From Promethearchaeota archaeon (GTDB lineage: Archaea; Asgardarchaeota; Lokiarchaeia; Sigyniarchaeales; SOKP01): a stretch of DNA of 64,000 nucleotides. Both the position numbers and the translations under genes were made by a program. Positions 1 to 8,306 of the stretch are shown piece by piece; the stretch's first letter is position 1, and each line of letters starts with the position of its first letter. The notes beneath the pieces were generated by a model that saw only the letters and a list, made by a program, of their open reading frames with translations, ran no database searches and had not been told where the DNA came from. The DNA is taken from the NCBI GenBank assembly GCA_011364925.1, contig RDOA01000013.1:1-64000 (forward strand), given 5' to 3'.

Positions 1-373
1 GCTGTGTTTCTTCAATATCAGCGGTTGCACGAGATATTAGTTGCCCCGTTTCAGTCTTATCAAAATATGAAAAGGACTGCCTATATATCGCATTACTAAT
101 ATCTGTTCTTAAATGATATATTGCTTTAGAAGATACTACCGCACCTCTAAGTCTAGCACCTCGAGCTGTAAAATAAGCTAAGATTGCAAAAATCAAAATA
201 AATATGAAATTTATTAGTAAAGTACTTATGTTTATCAATCCTCCAATTAATCTTCCAATAAAAATCGGAGTTATAGTAGTGAATATGGTTGATAAAGATA
301 GAAGAATAACTTGAACGATAAAATCCTTTCGAGATTTTAACCAGTATTTTAGAATCATTTGAGCTGAGTTCAT
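1..373 (-). CDS. ABC exporter, N-terminal membrane part (truncated by window edge)
   Basis: Reading from an ATG at 371-373 toward position 1 gives an open frame with no stop before the edge. It begins MNSAQMILKYWLKSRKDF, has hydrophobic helices (FIVQVILLSLSTIFTTITPI and a second after GRLIGGLINI), and then runs into SYFDKTETGQLISRATADIE. That last stretch is the conserved end of helix 2 and the coupling segment of type IV (exporter) ABC half-transporters such as the MdlB/MsbA class. The ATPase domain must lie outside the window. The start lies 2 bp after the stop of the PadR-like gene upstream on the same strand, so the two are almost certainly one operon. Substrate unknown; drug or lipid export is usual for the family. 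Confidence 0.85.
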   Translation of the reverse strand, partial: MNSAQMILKYWLKSRKDFIVQVILLSLSTIFTTITPIFIGRLIGGLINISTLLINFIFILIFAILAYFTARGARLRGAVVSSKAIYHLRTDISNAIYRQSFSYFDKTETGQLISRATADIEETQ

Positions 374-375
374 TA

Positions 376-912
376 TTAACCCTCTCTATTATTTATTTTA
401 TGTTGTAAACTTTTTTTCTCTTTTCTAATCTTTTGAAGTAAATTATTAATATCAGACTCCATTTCAGACAAGACTTCTAATTTTTCTTTATCTGGAATGT
501 CTTTACTCATTAAATACTCAAGAGGACTTGAACTACTTTTAAAAGTAGCATCTTCTAAGAATTTTTTATGATCAAAATTAGGTATATCTTCAGGAAATTT
601 TGATTTTAACAAGTCAAAAAGTTCACCCAAATTATTGCGAAGTTCAACTAATCTCGATTCACCCTGCTGTGATAAAAAATATAAATGTTTAGGACGTCCA
701 GTCTCCTTACTAATATCGTCTTCTCGGATTAAATCTCCTTTTTCTTCTAATAGTTTCATCATACGATATATCTTTGAATGTGGAATATCTCCGAACTTTT
801 TCAAATCATAATAAGTGAGACCTTCAGGATAACTCTTGATTGTATTAAATATAAATACGGTTCTCAAGTTTTCCATGAAGTCCCTAAAGAATTTAAAATC
901 TCTTGGCCACAT
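376..912 (-). CDS. PadR-like winged-helix transcriptional regulator
   Basis: A 178-residue protein. Residues 20-90 fit a winged helix: LTYYDLKKFGDIPHSKIYRM carries the helix-turn-helix, followed by MKLLEEKGDLIRE and a wing ending GRPKHLYFLSQQG. The C-terminal half (DKEKLEVLSEMESDINNLLQ) is helical and probably a dimerisation coiled coil, as in PadR regulators. It sits directly upstream of an ABC exporter on the same strand with a 2-bp gap. Local regulators paired with an exporter in this way usually repress it until a ligand is bound; that role is inferred. No operator was identified. Confidence 0.75.
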   Translation of the reverse strand: MWPRDFKFFRDFMENLRTVFIFNTIKSYPEGLTYYDLKKFGDIPHSKIYRMMKLLEEKGDLIREDDISKETGRPKHLYFLSQQGESRLVELRNNLGELFDLLKSKFPEDIPNFDHKKFLEDATFKSSSSPLEYLMSKDIPDKEKLEVLSEMESDINNLLQKIRKEKKSLQHKINNREG

Positions 913-1081
913 CAGAAATATTTACATTAAAAAAAATAATTTTTTTCAAAATAAAATATTTTGGTATTGGAAAATTAAGCTAATTTATAATTTTTTTCAT
1001 TTTGAAATATTATTAATTTTTTAAAATCATTTTATAATTAATTTAGATTATAAAATCTAATACTATAGATAGATGACTTAA

Positions 1082-2419
1082 ATGACTGAAGTTTTTATCT
1101 CTGATACCAAAAAAGGTTTAACTAAGGCTGTAAACGAGATTTTTTCAAATCTTGAAGAAACAGGATCCATTTTAAAAGAGTCCAAAGAAGTTTACATTAA
1201 AGTGAATGGAATTGATTTTAAAAAGCATTCATACACCTCTCCAGAAGTATTAAAAGAAGTTATCAGATACTGTGTTGATAAGGGAGCAAAAATCTATGTT
1301 ATGGAAAATTCTACTCAAGCCAATATGACCAGAATTGTGTTTGAAATAACAGGGTATAGGCAGATATGCGAAGAGTTAGGTGCTAATATCATATATTTAG
1401 ATGAACAAGAAACTGAGAATTTTGAGTTTAACGGAAAACCTTCCATATCGGACGATCCAAAAGAGGGTTATATTCTGAAAAATTTCCGATTACCTAAGAC
1501 AATAGTGGATATAATAAAAAATCGTAATGCTGTTACTTACATTAACTTACCAAAACTCAAAACTCATTCAATGGCAAGAGTTACTCTTGGTATTAAAAAC
1601 CAATGGGGCTTTCCTCAACATGCTGATAGATCAATAGATCATAACTATAATTTACATTCAAAACTCGTTGATGTCTATGAATATATAAAACCTGATATTA
1701 CGATTATAGATGGAACTGAAGGTACAATCAATGGACATTATCCCCCTACGGCATGGGAGGATAAATTAGTGATTCCATTCAATATTTTAATCGCTGGAAG
1801 GGATACTCTTTCGGTTGATGTTGTGGGGGCGCGTATCTTTGGAATGGATATAGCTGAGGTTCCTCACTTAAAAATTGCTAGTCAAAGAGGATTAGGTGAG
1901 GGAGACATAAGCAAAATTAAGGTAATCGGCAAAAATTTAGAGGATTACAAAGAGAAATATGACTGGAATCTCCCTCAGATCTTTCCCGATAATGTAAAAA
2001 TTGTTAGGGGTAAGAAGCTTCTATGTATTGAAGGCTGTCAGAATAACACATTAGTCACATTACAGGTTTTCGCTAATGACTACAAAGAGAGATTTAAAGG
2101 TGGGTGGTTTCTAATTATAGGTAAAGGACATGATGATGATTTAGTAGAAAAATTAGAAACTGAAGGATATAAAAAAGGTCTAGTAGCTGGTTATTGCGCT
2201 ATCGAAGAAGTTGGAGAAAAACTAAGAGATGCTTTTGGAAAGAGGAAAGTCTTCTTTTCAGGAAATTGTAACAATTTAGCTGAAACTGTAAGAGCAATAC
2301 TTAAATTATCAGGAATGACTGTATTTGATCTTGTCGGAAATGCGCTAACAAATGAGAAACTAATGGATTTAATCGATCTAGCTAATAAAAACAATAGTAC
2401 AGCACTAACACCGCTGTGA
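1082..2419 (+). CDS. DUF362 domain protein
   Basis: A 445-residue protein starting at an ATG preceded by an AT-rich stretch. The segment YINLPKLKTHSMARVTLGIK and the following WGFPQHADRS are the signature of the DUF362 family, and TIIDGTEG plus the AGRDTLSVDVVGARIFGMD block complete the domain (about residues 20-285). DUF362 proteins are often linked to iron-sulfur ferredoxins, but no CxxCxxC cluster is present; only scattered cysteines occur (for example CIEGC near residue 318). The C-terminal third, about residues 290-440, looks like an extra alpha/beta domain. Molecular function is unknown for the family. It is transcribed alone, divergently from the PadR-like gene. Confidence 0.8.
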   Translation: MTEVFISDTKKGLTKAVNEIFSNLEETGSILKESKEVYIKVNGIDFKKHSYTSPEVLKEVIRYCVDKGAKIYVMENSTQANMTRIVFEITGYRQICEELGANIIYLDEQETENFEFNGKPSISDDPKEGYILKNFRLPKTIVDIIKNRNAVTYINLPKLKTHSMARVTLGIKNQWGFPQHADRSIDHNYNLHSKLVDVYEYIKPDITIIDGTEGTINGHYPPTAWEDKLVIPFNILIAGRDTLSVDVVGARIFGMDIAEVPHLKIASQRGLGEGDISKIKVIGKNLEDYKEKYDWNLPQIFPDNVKIVRGKKLLCIEGCQNNTLVTLQVFANDYKERFKGGWFLIIGKGHDDDLVEKLETEGYKKGLVAGYCAIEEVGEKLRDAFGKRKVFFSGNCNNLAETVRAILKLSGMTVFDLVGNALTNEKLMDLIDLANKNNSTALTPL

Positions 2420-2602
2420 TACTTTTACTTTTTCTTTCATTGAAAATAAATATGATCAGTATAAACAAATTGATAGTTGAGGATTCGTTCCTCAACAGAA
2501 GATTTCCATTGACAATATTAAAATCTATTAAATCACAGATAAGTAAATTATTAAATACAAATTTTGATATTATATTTAAAAAGACTTTATTTAACTCTCT
2601 AA

Positions 2603-4084
2603 GTGAGAATATTGGAAGAAAACGAAAAATCTTTAACTCCCGAAGAAATTGAAAAACAAAAGAAGATTGTTGAAGACCTCTATAAGAAAGAAAAAGAAGA
2701 AAGAGAGAACTATTTAAAAAGTTTCGAGGAAGAACGAAAAAGGTCGTTTGAAGAAAGCAAAGCTATGATTTCTTCTCTAATCTCTGAAAAAAGTTTCATG
2801 AGAGAAAAACAACGAGAACGGGATTTAGAAAGGATGGAAATAAAACCTGAATTAGAAAAAATCGGCGAAACTATTGAGAAATCTGTCAGTGAAAAAGCAT
2901 TTATGATTGAAAAACATAAAGAAGAAGAGCAGATAAGAAAAGATATAAAACCAGACATCAAAGGGGTAGGAGAAGTAATTAGTAAAATTATAGACGATAA
3001 AGCGTTCCTAATAGAGAAGAGAAAGGAATCAGATGCACAAAGATCAAAATTAAAACCAGATATTGAGAGTACGGGGCAAGCAATTAGTAATAACGTCAAT
3101 ACAAAAGCTTTCTTAATTGAAAAGAAGAAGGAAAGTACTTCAAGTTTACGTGAATTAAAACCAGAAATGCAAACTGCTAGTGAAGCGATTAGCAAATCAA
3201 TAGAGGAGAAATCCTTTTTAAGAGAAAAGCAACGACAAAGCGATCTCGAAAGAATGAAGATAAAACCAGATTTTATGAAAACAGGAGACGCAATCAAGAA
3301 TGTTGTTGCTGAAAAAGCATTTAGAATTGAGAAAAGAAAAGAATTAGAAGTGAAAAAATCACTATTACACCCTGACATAGCGGGAAGAGGCGAAGCTATT
3401 AAATCAGCTATTGACGAAAAAGCTTTTAGAATTGATTTACAAAAAGATAAAGAGAGACAGATAAAAGATTTACATCCAGATATTGAACAAGCAGGAGAAA
3501 GTATTTCAAAAGCTATAAGTGAAAAAGCATTCATGAGAGAAACACAAAGAGAAAAGGATTTCAAACGAATGGAAATGAAACCGGACTTTTCAACGACTAG
3601 CGATGCTATTAGCTCTACCGTTGCTGAAAAAGCATTTAGAATGGAAAAACAACGCGAAATTGACGAGAGAAAAAAGTATATAAAACCCGATTTTGAAAAA
3701 ACAGCCGAAGTAATTAATCCTTCAATACAAGAAAAATCTTTTCTCCGAGATCAGCAAAGAGATAGTGATTCTAAAAGAATGGAAATTAAGCCAGATTTAG
3801 AGAAAGCAAGCCAAGCGATAAAACCTTCTATTGATGAAAAAGCGTTCAGAATTGAAAAACAAAAGGAAATGGATAAACAAAGAATGGAGATTAAACCAGA
3901 AATCGAAAAATTTAGTGAAGCGATCGAAAAAACCATTGGAGAAAAGGCTTTCATGATGGAAAAGCAACGAGAAAGGGATTTGGAAAGAATGGAACTTAAG
4001 CCCGATATAAAAGGTATTGGTTCTAAAATCGAAAGAGATATTGAGAAAATTGAAAAAAAGAAGAAAGACGACTATTCTGAATAG
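2603..4084 (+). CDS. Highly charged protein of twelve exact 35-residue helical repeats
   Basis: A 493-residue protein starting at GTG 2603 (TTG at 2612 is an alternative). It has no signal peptide and no membrane segment. Residues 1-61 are a charged helical leader. Residues 62-481 are twelve consecutive repeats of exactly 35 residues, and a 12-residue lysine-rich tail follows. Each unit reads roughly EKaFriEKqrexdxxrmeiKPDiexxxeaIxxxix: a charged helix of about 17 residues, an invariant proline followed by an acidic residue at position 22, then a shorter helix. Repeats differ in sequence but never in length, so the spacing is under selection. It could form an elongated rod or a helical-hairpin solenoid. 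A TATA-like tttaaaaa lies about 25 bp upstream. I do not recognise a characterised family. Confidence 0.85.
   Translation: MRILEENEKSLTPEEIEKQKKIVEDLYKKEKEERENYLKSFEEERKRSFEESKAMISSLISEKSFMREKQRERDLERMEIKPELEKIGETIEKSVSEKAFMIEKHKEEEQIRKDIKPDIKGVGEVISKIIDDKAFLIEKRKESDAQRSKLKPDIESTGQAISNNVNTKAFLIEKKKESTSSLRELKPEMQTASEAISKSIEEKSFLREKQRQSDLERMKIKPDFMKTGDAIKNVVAEKAFRIEKRKELEVKKSLLHPDIAGRGEAIKSAIDEKAFRIDLQKDKERQIKDLHPDIEQAGESISKAISEKAFMRETQREKDFKRMEMKPDFSTTSDAISSTVAEKAFRMEKQREIDERKKYIKPDFEKTAEVINPSIQEKSFLRDQQRDSDSKRMEIKPDLEKASQAIKPSIDEKAFRIEKQKEMDKQRMEIKPEIEKFSEAIEKTIGEKAFMMEKQRERDLERMELKPDIKGIGSKIERDIEKIEKKKKDDYSE
2786..4045 (+). repeat. Twelve tandem 105-bp coding repeats
   Basis: Twelve 105-bp units inside the gene at 2603-4084, each coding 35 residues. 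Anchors are (D/E/T)K(A/S)F at the start of every unit and (K/H)P(D/E) at positions 20-22. The units are diverged at DNA level, with changes spread over codon positions, so this is an old, selected repeat array rather than a recent slippage product. No insertion or deletion interrupts the register over 1,260 bp. Confidence 0.9.
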
Positions 4085-4097
4085 AGGTTAGAATCTT

Positions 4098-4601
4098 CTA
4101 AATGTAATTACTAAATTTGATTAACTCATTTAAATCTACATTTTCTAATCTTTTTTTATATTGTAAAAATGAAGGATCAATATTACCATTAAAGTTTTTG
4201 ATTGCTGGTTCAAATTTGTAATAGAAATCTTCCATAACTTGATGTAAAATTACTCTTTCCGCTTGTAGGTTTGTTTTCTTTGAGATGCCAATAACAGTGA
4301 GTCTTCCTTTTCTCTCGTACAAAATTCTGCTTTCTCTAAAATTTACTTCTTGGATTTCATCGTCTATAGAATCTGGCTTTATTTCGTTCATAAATAAATT
4401 AAATGCATTCAAGAATCCACTTATTAAATCTTCGTGAGTTGATAATTTCATGTTATTTGTGTATTTTTTACTTAATAGGAGAGAACCAGTTAAATTGTCT
4501 AAAAAATAAATTGCATGAAACCGATTATTACTGGTTTCAAATTCCCCTAGATTAAATCCATACCACTTCTTGTAATTATTCACAGACCACTTATATGACA
4601 T
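4098..4601 (-). CDS. Longin/roadblock-like domain protein
   Basis: A 167-residue protein from the ATG at 4601; a TTG at 4652 would add 17 residues, but ATG gives a cleaner start. After a short strand-rich N-terminus, HAIYFLDNLTGSLLLSKKY, HEDLISGFLNAFNLFMNEIK, IQEVNFRESRILYERKG, RLTVIGISKK and a long helix AERVILHQVMEDFYYKFEP follow in order. This beta-beta-alpha-beta-beta-alpha pattern, with SGFL in the first helix, is the one seen in many small longin-like proteins of Asgard archaea thought to bind small GTPases. It is convergent with the repeat protein (13-bp gap). Fold assignment is by pattern; the partner is unknown. Confidence 0.6.
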   Translation of the reverse strand: MSYKWSVNNYKKWYGFNLGEFETSNNRFHAIYFLDNLTGSLLLSKKYTNNMKLSTHEDLISGFLNAFNLFMNEIKPDSIDDEIQEVNFRESRILYERKGRLTVIGISKKTNLQAERVILHQVMEDFYYKFEPAIKNFNGNIDPSFLQYKKRLENVDLNELIKFSNYI

Positions 4602-4781
4602 GTTCTTGCTTTTTATAAACCTAATTATACTACTATTAGAACATGAACTCAAAATCGCTTTAAAATGTAAATATTATCTTAGTGACACAATGAAATTATA
4701 AGTTTTTACAACAACACAAAAAAAACTAAAAATTAAAAATAAAAACATTTTATTATTAGACATATCACAGTTTAATTTTAG

Positions 4782-5255
4782 ATGAACATGGCTATAAACA
4801 ATAACAACCTAAAACAAAAAAATAAAATTTCAATAGGCAAAATTCTTTCAAGAGCAGATTTTAAATCTACTATTTTCCCAGATGAAGTTAAAAACGAAAT
4901 CAACGATGCTCCCTACTATTTATTAATTTTCATCTCTCGTGAAGATTCCATTAAAATTAGCTGCTTTCCTGCCCATAATCGTAATATTAAGAAAATTTTA
5001 ATAAAGTTGATTGAATTTTCACCAGATCTCGTTAAGGGTATTTCCACTGTGTTAAACGATCTAAACTTAAGCAGAGATATCCTCCATACAACTGGAATCT
5101 GTTATGAGCTAGAAAATTGCTTCTATGAGACATATTTATTAGGAGATTCATTGAATTCTGGGGATCTATCATTAGAAGAGATTAAAAATAAATTTCTGGC
5201 AATCGAGAAAATCGTCAATGTAGTCATTGAAGACATCCCTGTCCACAAAAAATAA
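4782..5255 (+). CDS. Hypothetical protein, possible ACT-like fold
   Basis: A 157-residue soluble protein with ATG at 4782 (a second ATG at 4788). From about residue 45 it alternates strand and helix: YYLLIFISREDSIKISCFPA, then NIKKILIKLIEFSPDLVKGI, then DILHTTGICYELENCFYETY, then a helix LEEIKNKFLAIEKIVNVVIE. That beta-alpha-beta-beta-alpha order resembles an ACT/ferredoxin-like regulatory domain, but no ligand motif is visible and I would not assign a function. It contains five cysteines without a metal-binding arrangement. The gene is divergent from the longin-like gene at 4098-4601, so both promoters lie in the very AT-rich 4602-4781 spacer. Confidence 0.6.
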   Translation: MNMAINNNNLKQKNKISIGKILSRADFKSTIFPDEVKNEINDAPYYLLIFISREDSIKISCFPAHNRNIKKILIKLIEFSPDLVKGISTVLNDLNLSRDILHTTGICYELENCFYETYLLGDSLNSGDLSLEEIKNKFLAIEKIVNVVIEDIPVHKK

Positions 5256-5407
5256 TCATATCATATTAAGAACGGGAAAAAATCGGCTCTACCTCTTATG
5301 CCACCACTAAGTTCCTCCAATTTAGATTTAGTCTTAAACTAACTTTTACTTAAAGTGAGCAAAATAAACCTGGTTTGAGAATAGTAATTGCGTCAAAGGA
5401 TATCATT
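5256..5407. other. Intergenic spacer containing a GC-richer island
   Basis: A 152-bp spacer between convergent genes. Within it, 5271-5320 is visibly richer in G and C than its surroundings. On the minus strand this part reads through as a 26-codon frame (5264-5341) containing EELSGGIRGRADFFPF, closed by TGA at 5261-5263 and with no ATG. It may be a structured transcript end, a degraded gene or chance. No tRNA-like fold was seen. Confidence 0.3.
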
Positions 5408-5827
5408 TTAAGTAATTTCTTTTTTACCACCAGTCTTAATCGAGCTTAAACTACGCCATGCTTTCCAAAATACTAACCACAGAATGATAAATATAAAAAT
5501 AGTCGTTGCAAATGTATATCCCCCAATAAAGGGATCGTTCAAAATCATAAATGGGACCCCCGCAATCGCAAATCCTATTAAATAGCCGTACCCCCAATAC
5601 CTGTTAATTAAAGCAATAATTACACCTGGAATCATTGTAGTAAGGATAATTGAGAGAAATGCTAAGACTTCAATTGTTCGAGGTGCATCCAAAATAAATA
5701 TCATGTTAAGCCATGAAACCACGAAACCAACTCCCGCAAAAATAAACATCCAAAAATTAACTTTTAGCTCCTTTTCTGAATTCTTTCTCATTCTTGTTTG
5801 ATCCTCATCTTTTACTTTAATTTTCAT
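5408..5827 (-). CDS. Small membrane protein, four predicted helices
   Basis: A 139-residue protein. A charged N-terminus (MKIKVKDEDQTRMRKNSEKE) is followed by four hydrophobic segments: FWMFIFAGVGFVVSWLNMIF, VLAFLSIILTTMIPGVIIAL, YLIGFAIAGVPFMILND, and TFATTIFIFIILWLVFWKAW. The C-terminus is basic. No domain was recognised. It stands alone, with at least 150 bp of non-coding sequence on either side. Confidence 0.65.
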   Translation of the reverse strand: MKIKVKDEDQTRMRKNSEKELKVNFWMFIFAGVGFVVSWLNMIFILDAPRTIEVLAFLSIILTTMIPGVIIALINRYWGYGYLIGFAIAGVPFMILNDPFIGGYTFATTIFIFIILWLVFWKAWRSLSSIKTGGKKEIT

Positions 5828-6100
5828 TTCAAAATGTATCTTGTAGGTAATAATTCACCATAATCAAAAACAATTCTTATTGATCTCTATTACTGAAAAA
5901 TCTTTTGGTGGATAGATTTGTAGATATTTACGACAAAACTTTCAAACCATTAACAATTCTTTTAAATAGAACGCAAGCTATTAATATCATAAGATAAAAA
6001 TTTAAATGTGTACTCTATATAATAATCATTAAAGATAAAAATTTTAAAACAACAAATCACAATCTTAATAATAATAAAATAGGGAATTAAATAAAACCAT
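5828..6100. other. AT-rich spacer, nothing recognised
   Basis: This stretch lies between the membrane-protein gene at 5408-5827 and the GC-rich RNA candidate. It is almost entirely A and T with many short runs. Apart from promoter-like TATA-type words I see no gene or hairpin in it. Confidence 0.5.
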
Positions 6101-6215
6101 GACTCCTGCCCCGCCCTGGATTTTTGTCTTTTGGTAGTGTGTTCTACACACTCATTTCGCCCTCCTCCCCCTATTTTATTTTTGACCTTCTTATTAGGTC
6201 TTGGTGGCAGGAGTC
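6101..6215. ncRNA. Structured RNA candidate in a GC-rich island
   Basis: A 115-bp GC-rich island in very AT-rich flanks. Its ends are perfect 10-bp inverted complements: gactcctgcc at 6101-6110 and ggcaggagtc at 6206-6215. Two inner hairpins lie between them: agtgtg/cacact (6136-6141 with 6147-6152, 5-nt loop) and gacct/aggtc (6184-6188 with 6196-6200, 7-nt loop). The result is a closed multi-branch fold. C-rich tracts on the plus strand (6109-6116, 6160-6171) are G-rich tracts on the minus strand and could add an alternative pairing or quadruplex. Strand is uncertain: a tatttaat box at 6229-6236 favours minus, and a downstream radical SAM gene favours a plus-strand leader. It does not match RNase P, SRP RNA, 5S rRNA or tRNA as I know them. 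Confidence 0.5.
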
Positions 6216-6450
6216 TCCCTTTACCCAATATTTAATCTTTTTGCTATGGGGAAGATGATCAACTATTTTCAAACTAAAAATTTTAAGTAGATGGAAATAA
6301 AGAATAAATAGTTGTTTTGGGAAGTAAATCATTATTTTTTATTCGATAATACTATAAATACTATTAATTTTCGTATAAAATTAAAATACAATAATATGTT
6401 ATTTAGTCAAATAATTATTTTAATAAAAAAAATCAAATTAAATATCAAAA
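6216..6450. other. AT-rich upstream region of the radical SAM gene
   Basis: About 235 bp of nearly pure AT sequence between the RNA candidate and the Tes-like gene. It contains several TATA-like words, including attaaatat at 6437-6445 close to the ATG at 6460. No coding region was seen. Confidence 0.45.
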
Positions 6451-6459
6451 TTGATACTT

Positions 6460-8160
6460 ATGACGGAAGAAATTATTAGACGAACTACAAGCATTTGTCC
6501 TGAATGCTTACAACCTATCCCAGCAGAAATTTATGTAGATCCGGAAACGAATTGGGTCATGATGCGGAAAGACTGTGAAGAACATGGACATTTCAAAGAT
6601 AAACTTTCAATTGATCCAGAAGAGTATATATGGGGTGAAAGTTTTACAGACGAAATAGGATCTACCATAGGTCATACTACGCAACCGGAGTCTGTTAATT
6701 CTGGAATAAAAGAGTGTAACGAAGGTTGCCCATATGATTGTGGTCTCTGTGAAAATCATAAAAGTGCTCCCAATATATGTCTTATCGACATTACAAATCG
6801 ATGTAATTTAACCTGTCCAATTTGTTTCGCGAACGCAAGTGCAAAAGGGTATGTAGTTGAACCTACATTCGATCAGATTGTGCAAATAATGGAACACTTC
6901 AGATCAATGAAACCAGTTCCGGCTGTTATGCTTCAGATCTCTGGTGGGGAACCGACAGTGAGAGACGATCTCCCAGACATCGTTCGCAAAGGAAAAGAAC
7001 TCGGATTCACAGAAGTAATGGTCACAACTAATGGTGTAAGATTTGCTAAGTCGATTGACTTTTTAAAACAATGCATGGATGCAGGAATGGATGCTATATA
7101 TTTACAATTCGATTCGACTGATGATCCAGAAGTTTGGAAAAAAATACGTGGCGTTAATCTATGGCCTCTAAAGAAGCGGGTTATTGAAAATTGCCGGAAA
7201 ATCGGATTTTACGGGACCATGTTAGTTCCTGTTATTGCCAAGGGCGTTAATGATCAACAAGTCGGTAAAATAATGGATTATGCTAAGGATAATAGTGATG
7301 TGGTTTCCGGTGTAATTTTCCAACCAGTTTCTCTTTGTGGACGTATTAGCTTCGAAGAACTTATGGATTTAAGATATACTACTTCTGATTTGAAAGCCGC
7401 AATTAATAAACATACAAATAATGCCATTCATAGGTTCTATCCAATCGCAACAACTGCAAAAATGACTCGTTTGTTAGCATGGTTCGACGACATGCCAGAA
7501 TTTGGAATGACAAGTCATAAAGACTGTGGTTTTGCAACTATTATGATAATCAATAGTAAAGACGAGTGGGAATCAATCGAAGAATATTTTGATACAGAAG
7601 GGCTTATAAGATGGTCAAACAAAGTTTATGACATGGTACAGGGAAGAGAAATTCCAAAACCTACTGGCTTCTTAAAGGGTGTAAACTTAGAAGATTTTGG
7701 AGCAATCGCCAATACTGTTGGCAAATTCATTGACGAAATGACTGATTTAGGATACCGACAAATGATGAAAGCCTACTATTTTGCGGGAGCAGTTAAATAT
7801 GTAAAGCATCCAGAAAAAATCCTAACAAGTAAAACTTATCAAGGTTTCGCACGTCTTATTGCCTCTCCTAACTTAGCAAGCGCTGCTAACTTTTTACACA
7901 CAAAAAATTTAATGATTAGTGCAATGCACTTTCAAGACGCTTACAACTTCGATTTAGACAGAGTTTGTCGATGCTTGGTTCATTATGGGGTAGTAGATCC
8001 AGAGGATAACACGAAAACCTTGGAAGTTCCCTTCTGTGCTATGAACACGCTGCACAGGGAAAGGCTAGAACTAGCCAACGCAATCCGGGGACAGGAGGCA
8101 AAGAAAGCTGAAGTTATCCAAGCAGAAATTAAAGAACTGCTTGAAACTGTAAAAGAATAA
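6460..8160 (+). CDS. tes: Radical SAM protein, tetraether lipid synthase (Tes)-like
   Basis: A 566-residue protein from ATG 6460 (a TTG three codons upstream is less likely). Order of motifs, numbered from the ATG: an N-terminal CPECL (C13, C16) with a CEEHG nearby; CNEGCPYDCGLCENHK (C86, C90, C94, C97); the radical SAM cluster CNLTCPICFA (C115-x3-C119-x2-C122); and the SAM-contact motif SGGEPT at 161-166. The pre-cluster CxxxC...CxxC set plus the CPECL head is the arrangement I know from the MJ0619/Tes family, which joins archaeol tails into tetraether lipids. Length also fits. Family membership is strong. Use for tetraether synthesis in this organism is inferred; related radical SAM lipid enzymes share much of this architecture. 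Confidence 0.75.
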   Translation: MTEEIIRRTTSICPECLQPIPAEIYVDPETNWVMMRKDCEEHGHFKDKLSIDPEEYIWGESFTDEIGSTIGHTTQPESVNSGIKECNEGCPYDCGLCENHKSAPNICLIDITNRCNLTCPICFANASAKGYVVEPTFDQIVQIMEHFRSMKPVPAVMLQISGGEPTVRDDLPDIVRKGKELGFTEVMVTTNGVRFAKSIDFLKQCMDAGMDAIYLQFDSTDDPEVWKKIRGVNLWPLKKRVIENCRKIGFYGTMLVPVIAKGVNDQQVGKIMDYAKDNSDVVSGVIFQPVSLCGRISFEELMDLRYTTSDLKAAINKHTNNAIHRFYPIATTAKMTRLLAWFDDMPEFGMTSHKDCGFATIMIINSKDEWESIEEYFDTEGLIRWSNKVYDMVQGREIPKPTGFLKGVNLEDFGAIANTVGKFIDEMTDLGYRQMMKAYYFAGAVKYVKHPEKILTSKTYQGFARLIASPNLASAANFLHTKNLMISAMHFQDAYNFDLDRVCRCLVHYGVVDPEDNTKTLEVPFCAMNTLHRERLELANAIRGQEAKKAEVIQAEIKELLETVKE

Positions 8161-8306
8161 TTATTATTTTAAATAAAAATCTTGTTTTATTCCTTAATTT
8201 TCTTTAATTTTAACGAAATATAGGATATAATTCTAGCAGATAGTATTTAAATTCAGACTCCTATTTATTAGATATATAAAGAAGTAGAAAATAATCGGAT
8301 TGTATA

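Noticed and set aside
836-1024. 62-codon plus-strand frame over the PadR-like gene start
   Set aside because: It is antisense to a clear gene and rich in Phe/Asn/Ile from AT content.
2416-2652. 78-codon plus-strand frame between the DUF362 and repeat genes
   Set aside because: It overlaps the repeat gene in another frame, is low-complexity, and no family is seen.
2710-3564. 284-codon minus-strand frame opposite the repeat protein
   Set aside because: It mirrors the 105-bp repeats and has a Ser/Leu/Phe-rich composition typical of an antisense shadow.
2786-4045. CRISPR-like periodic repeats
   Set aside because: The period is 105 bp with full coding content and no spacers; the array is a protein repeat.
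5962-6228. 88-codon minus-strand frame across the GC-rich island
   Set aside because: The peptide is a mix of GGGG, poly-charged and unrelated hydrophobic stretches. The inverted repeats explain the composition better as RNA.
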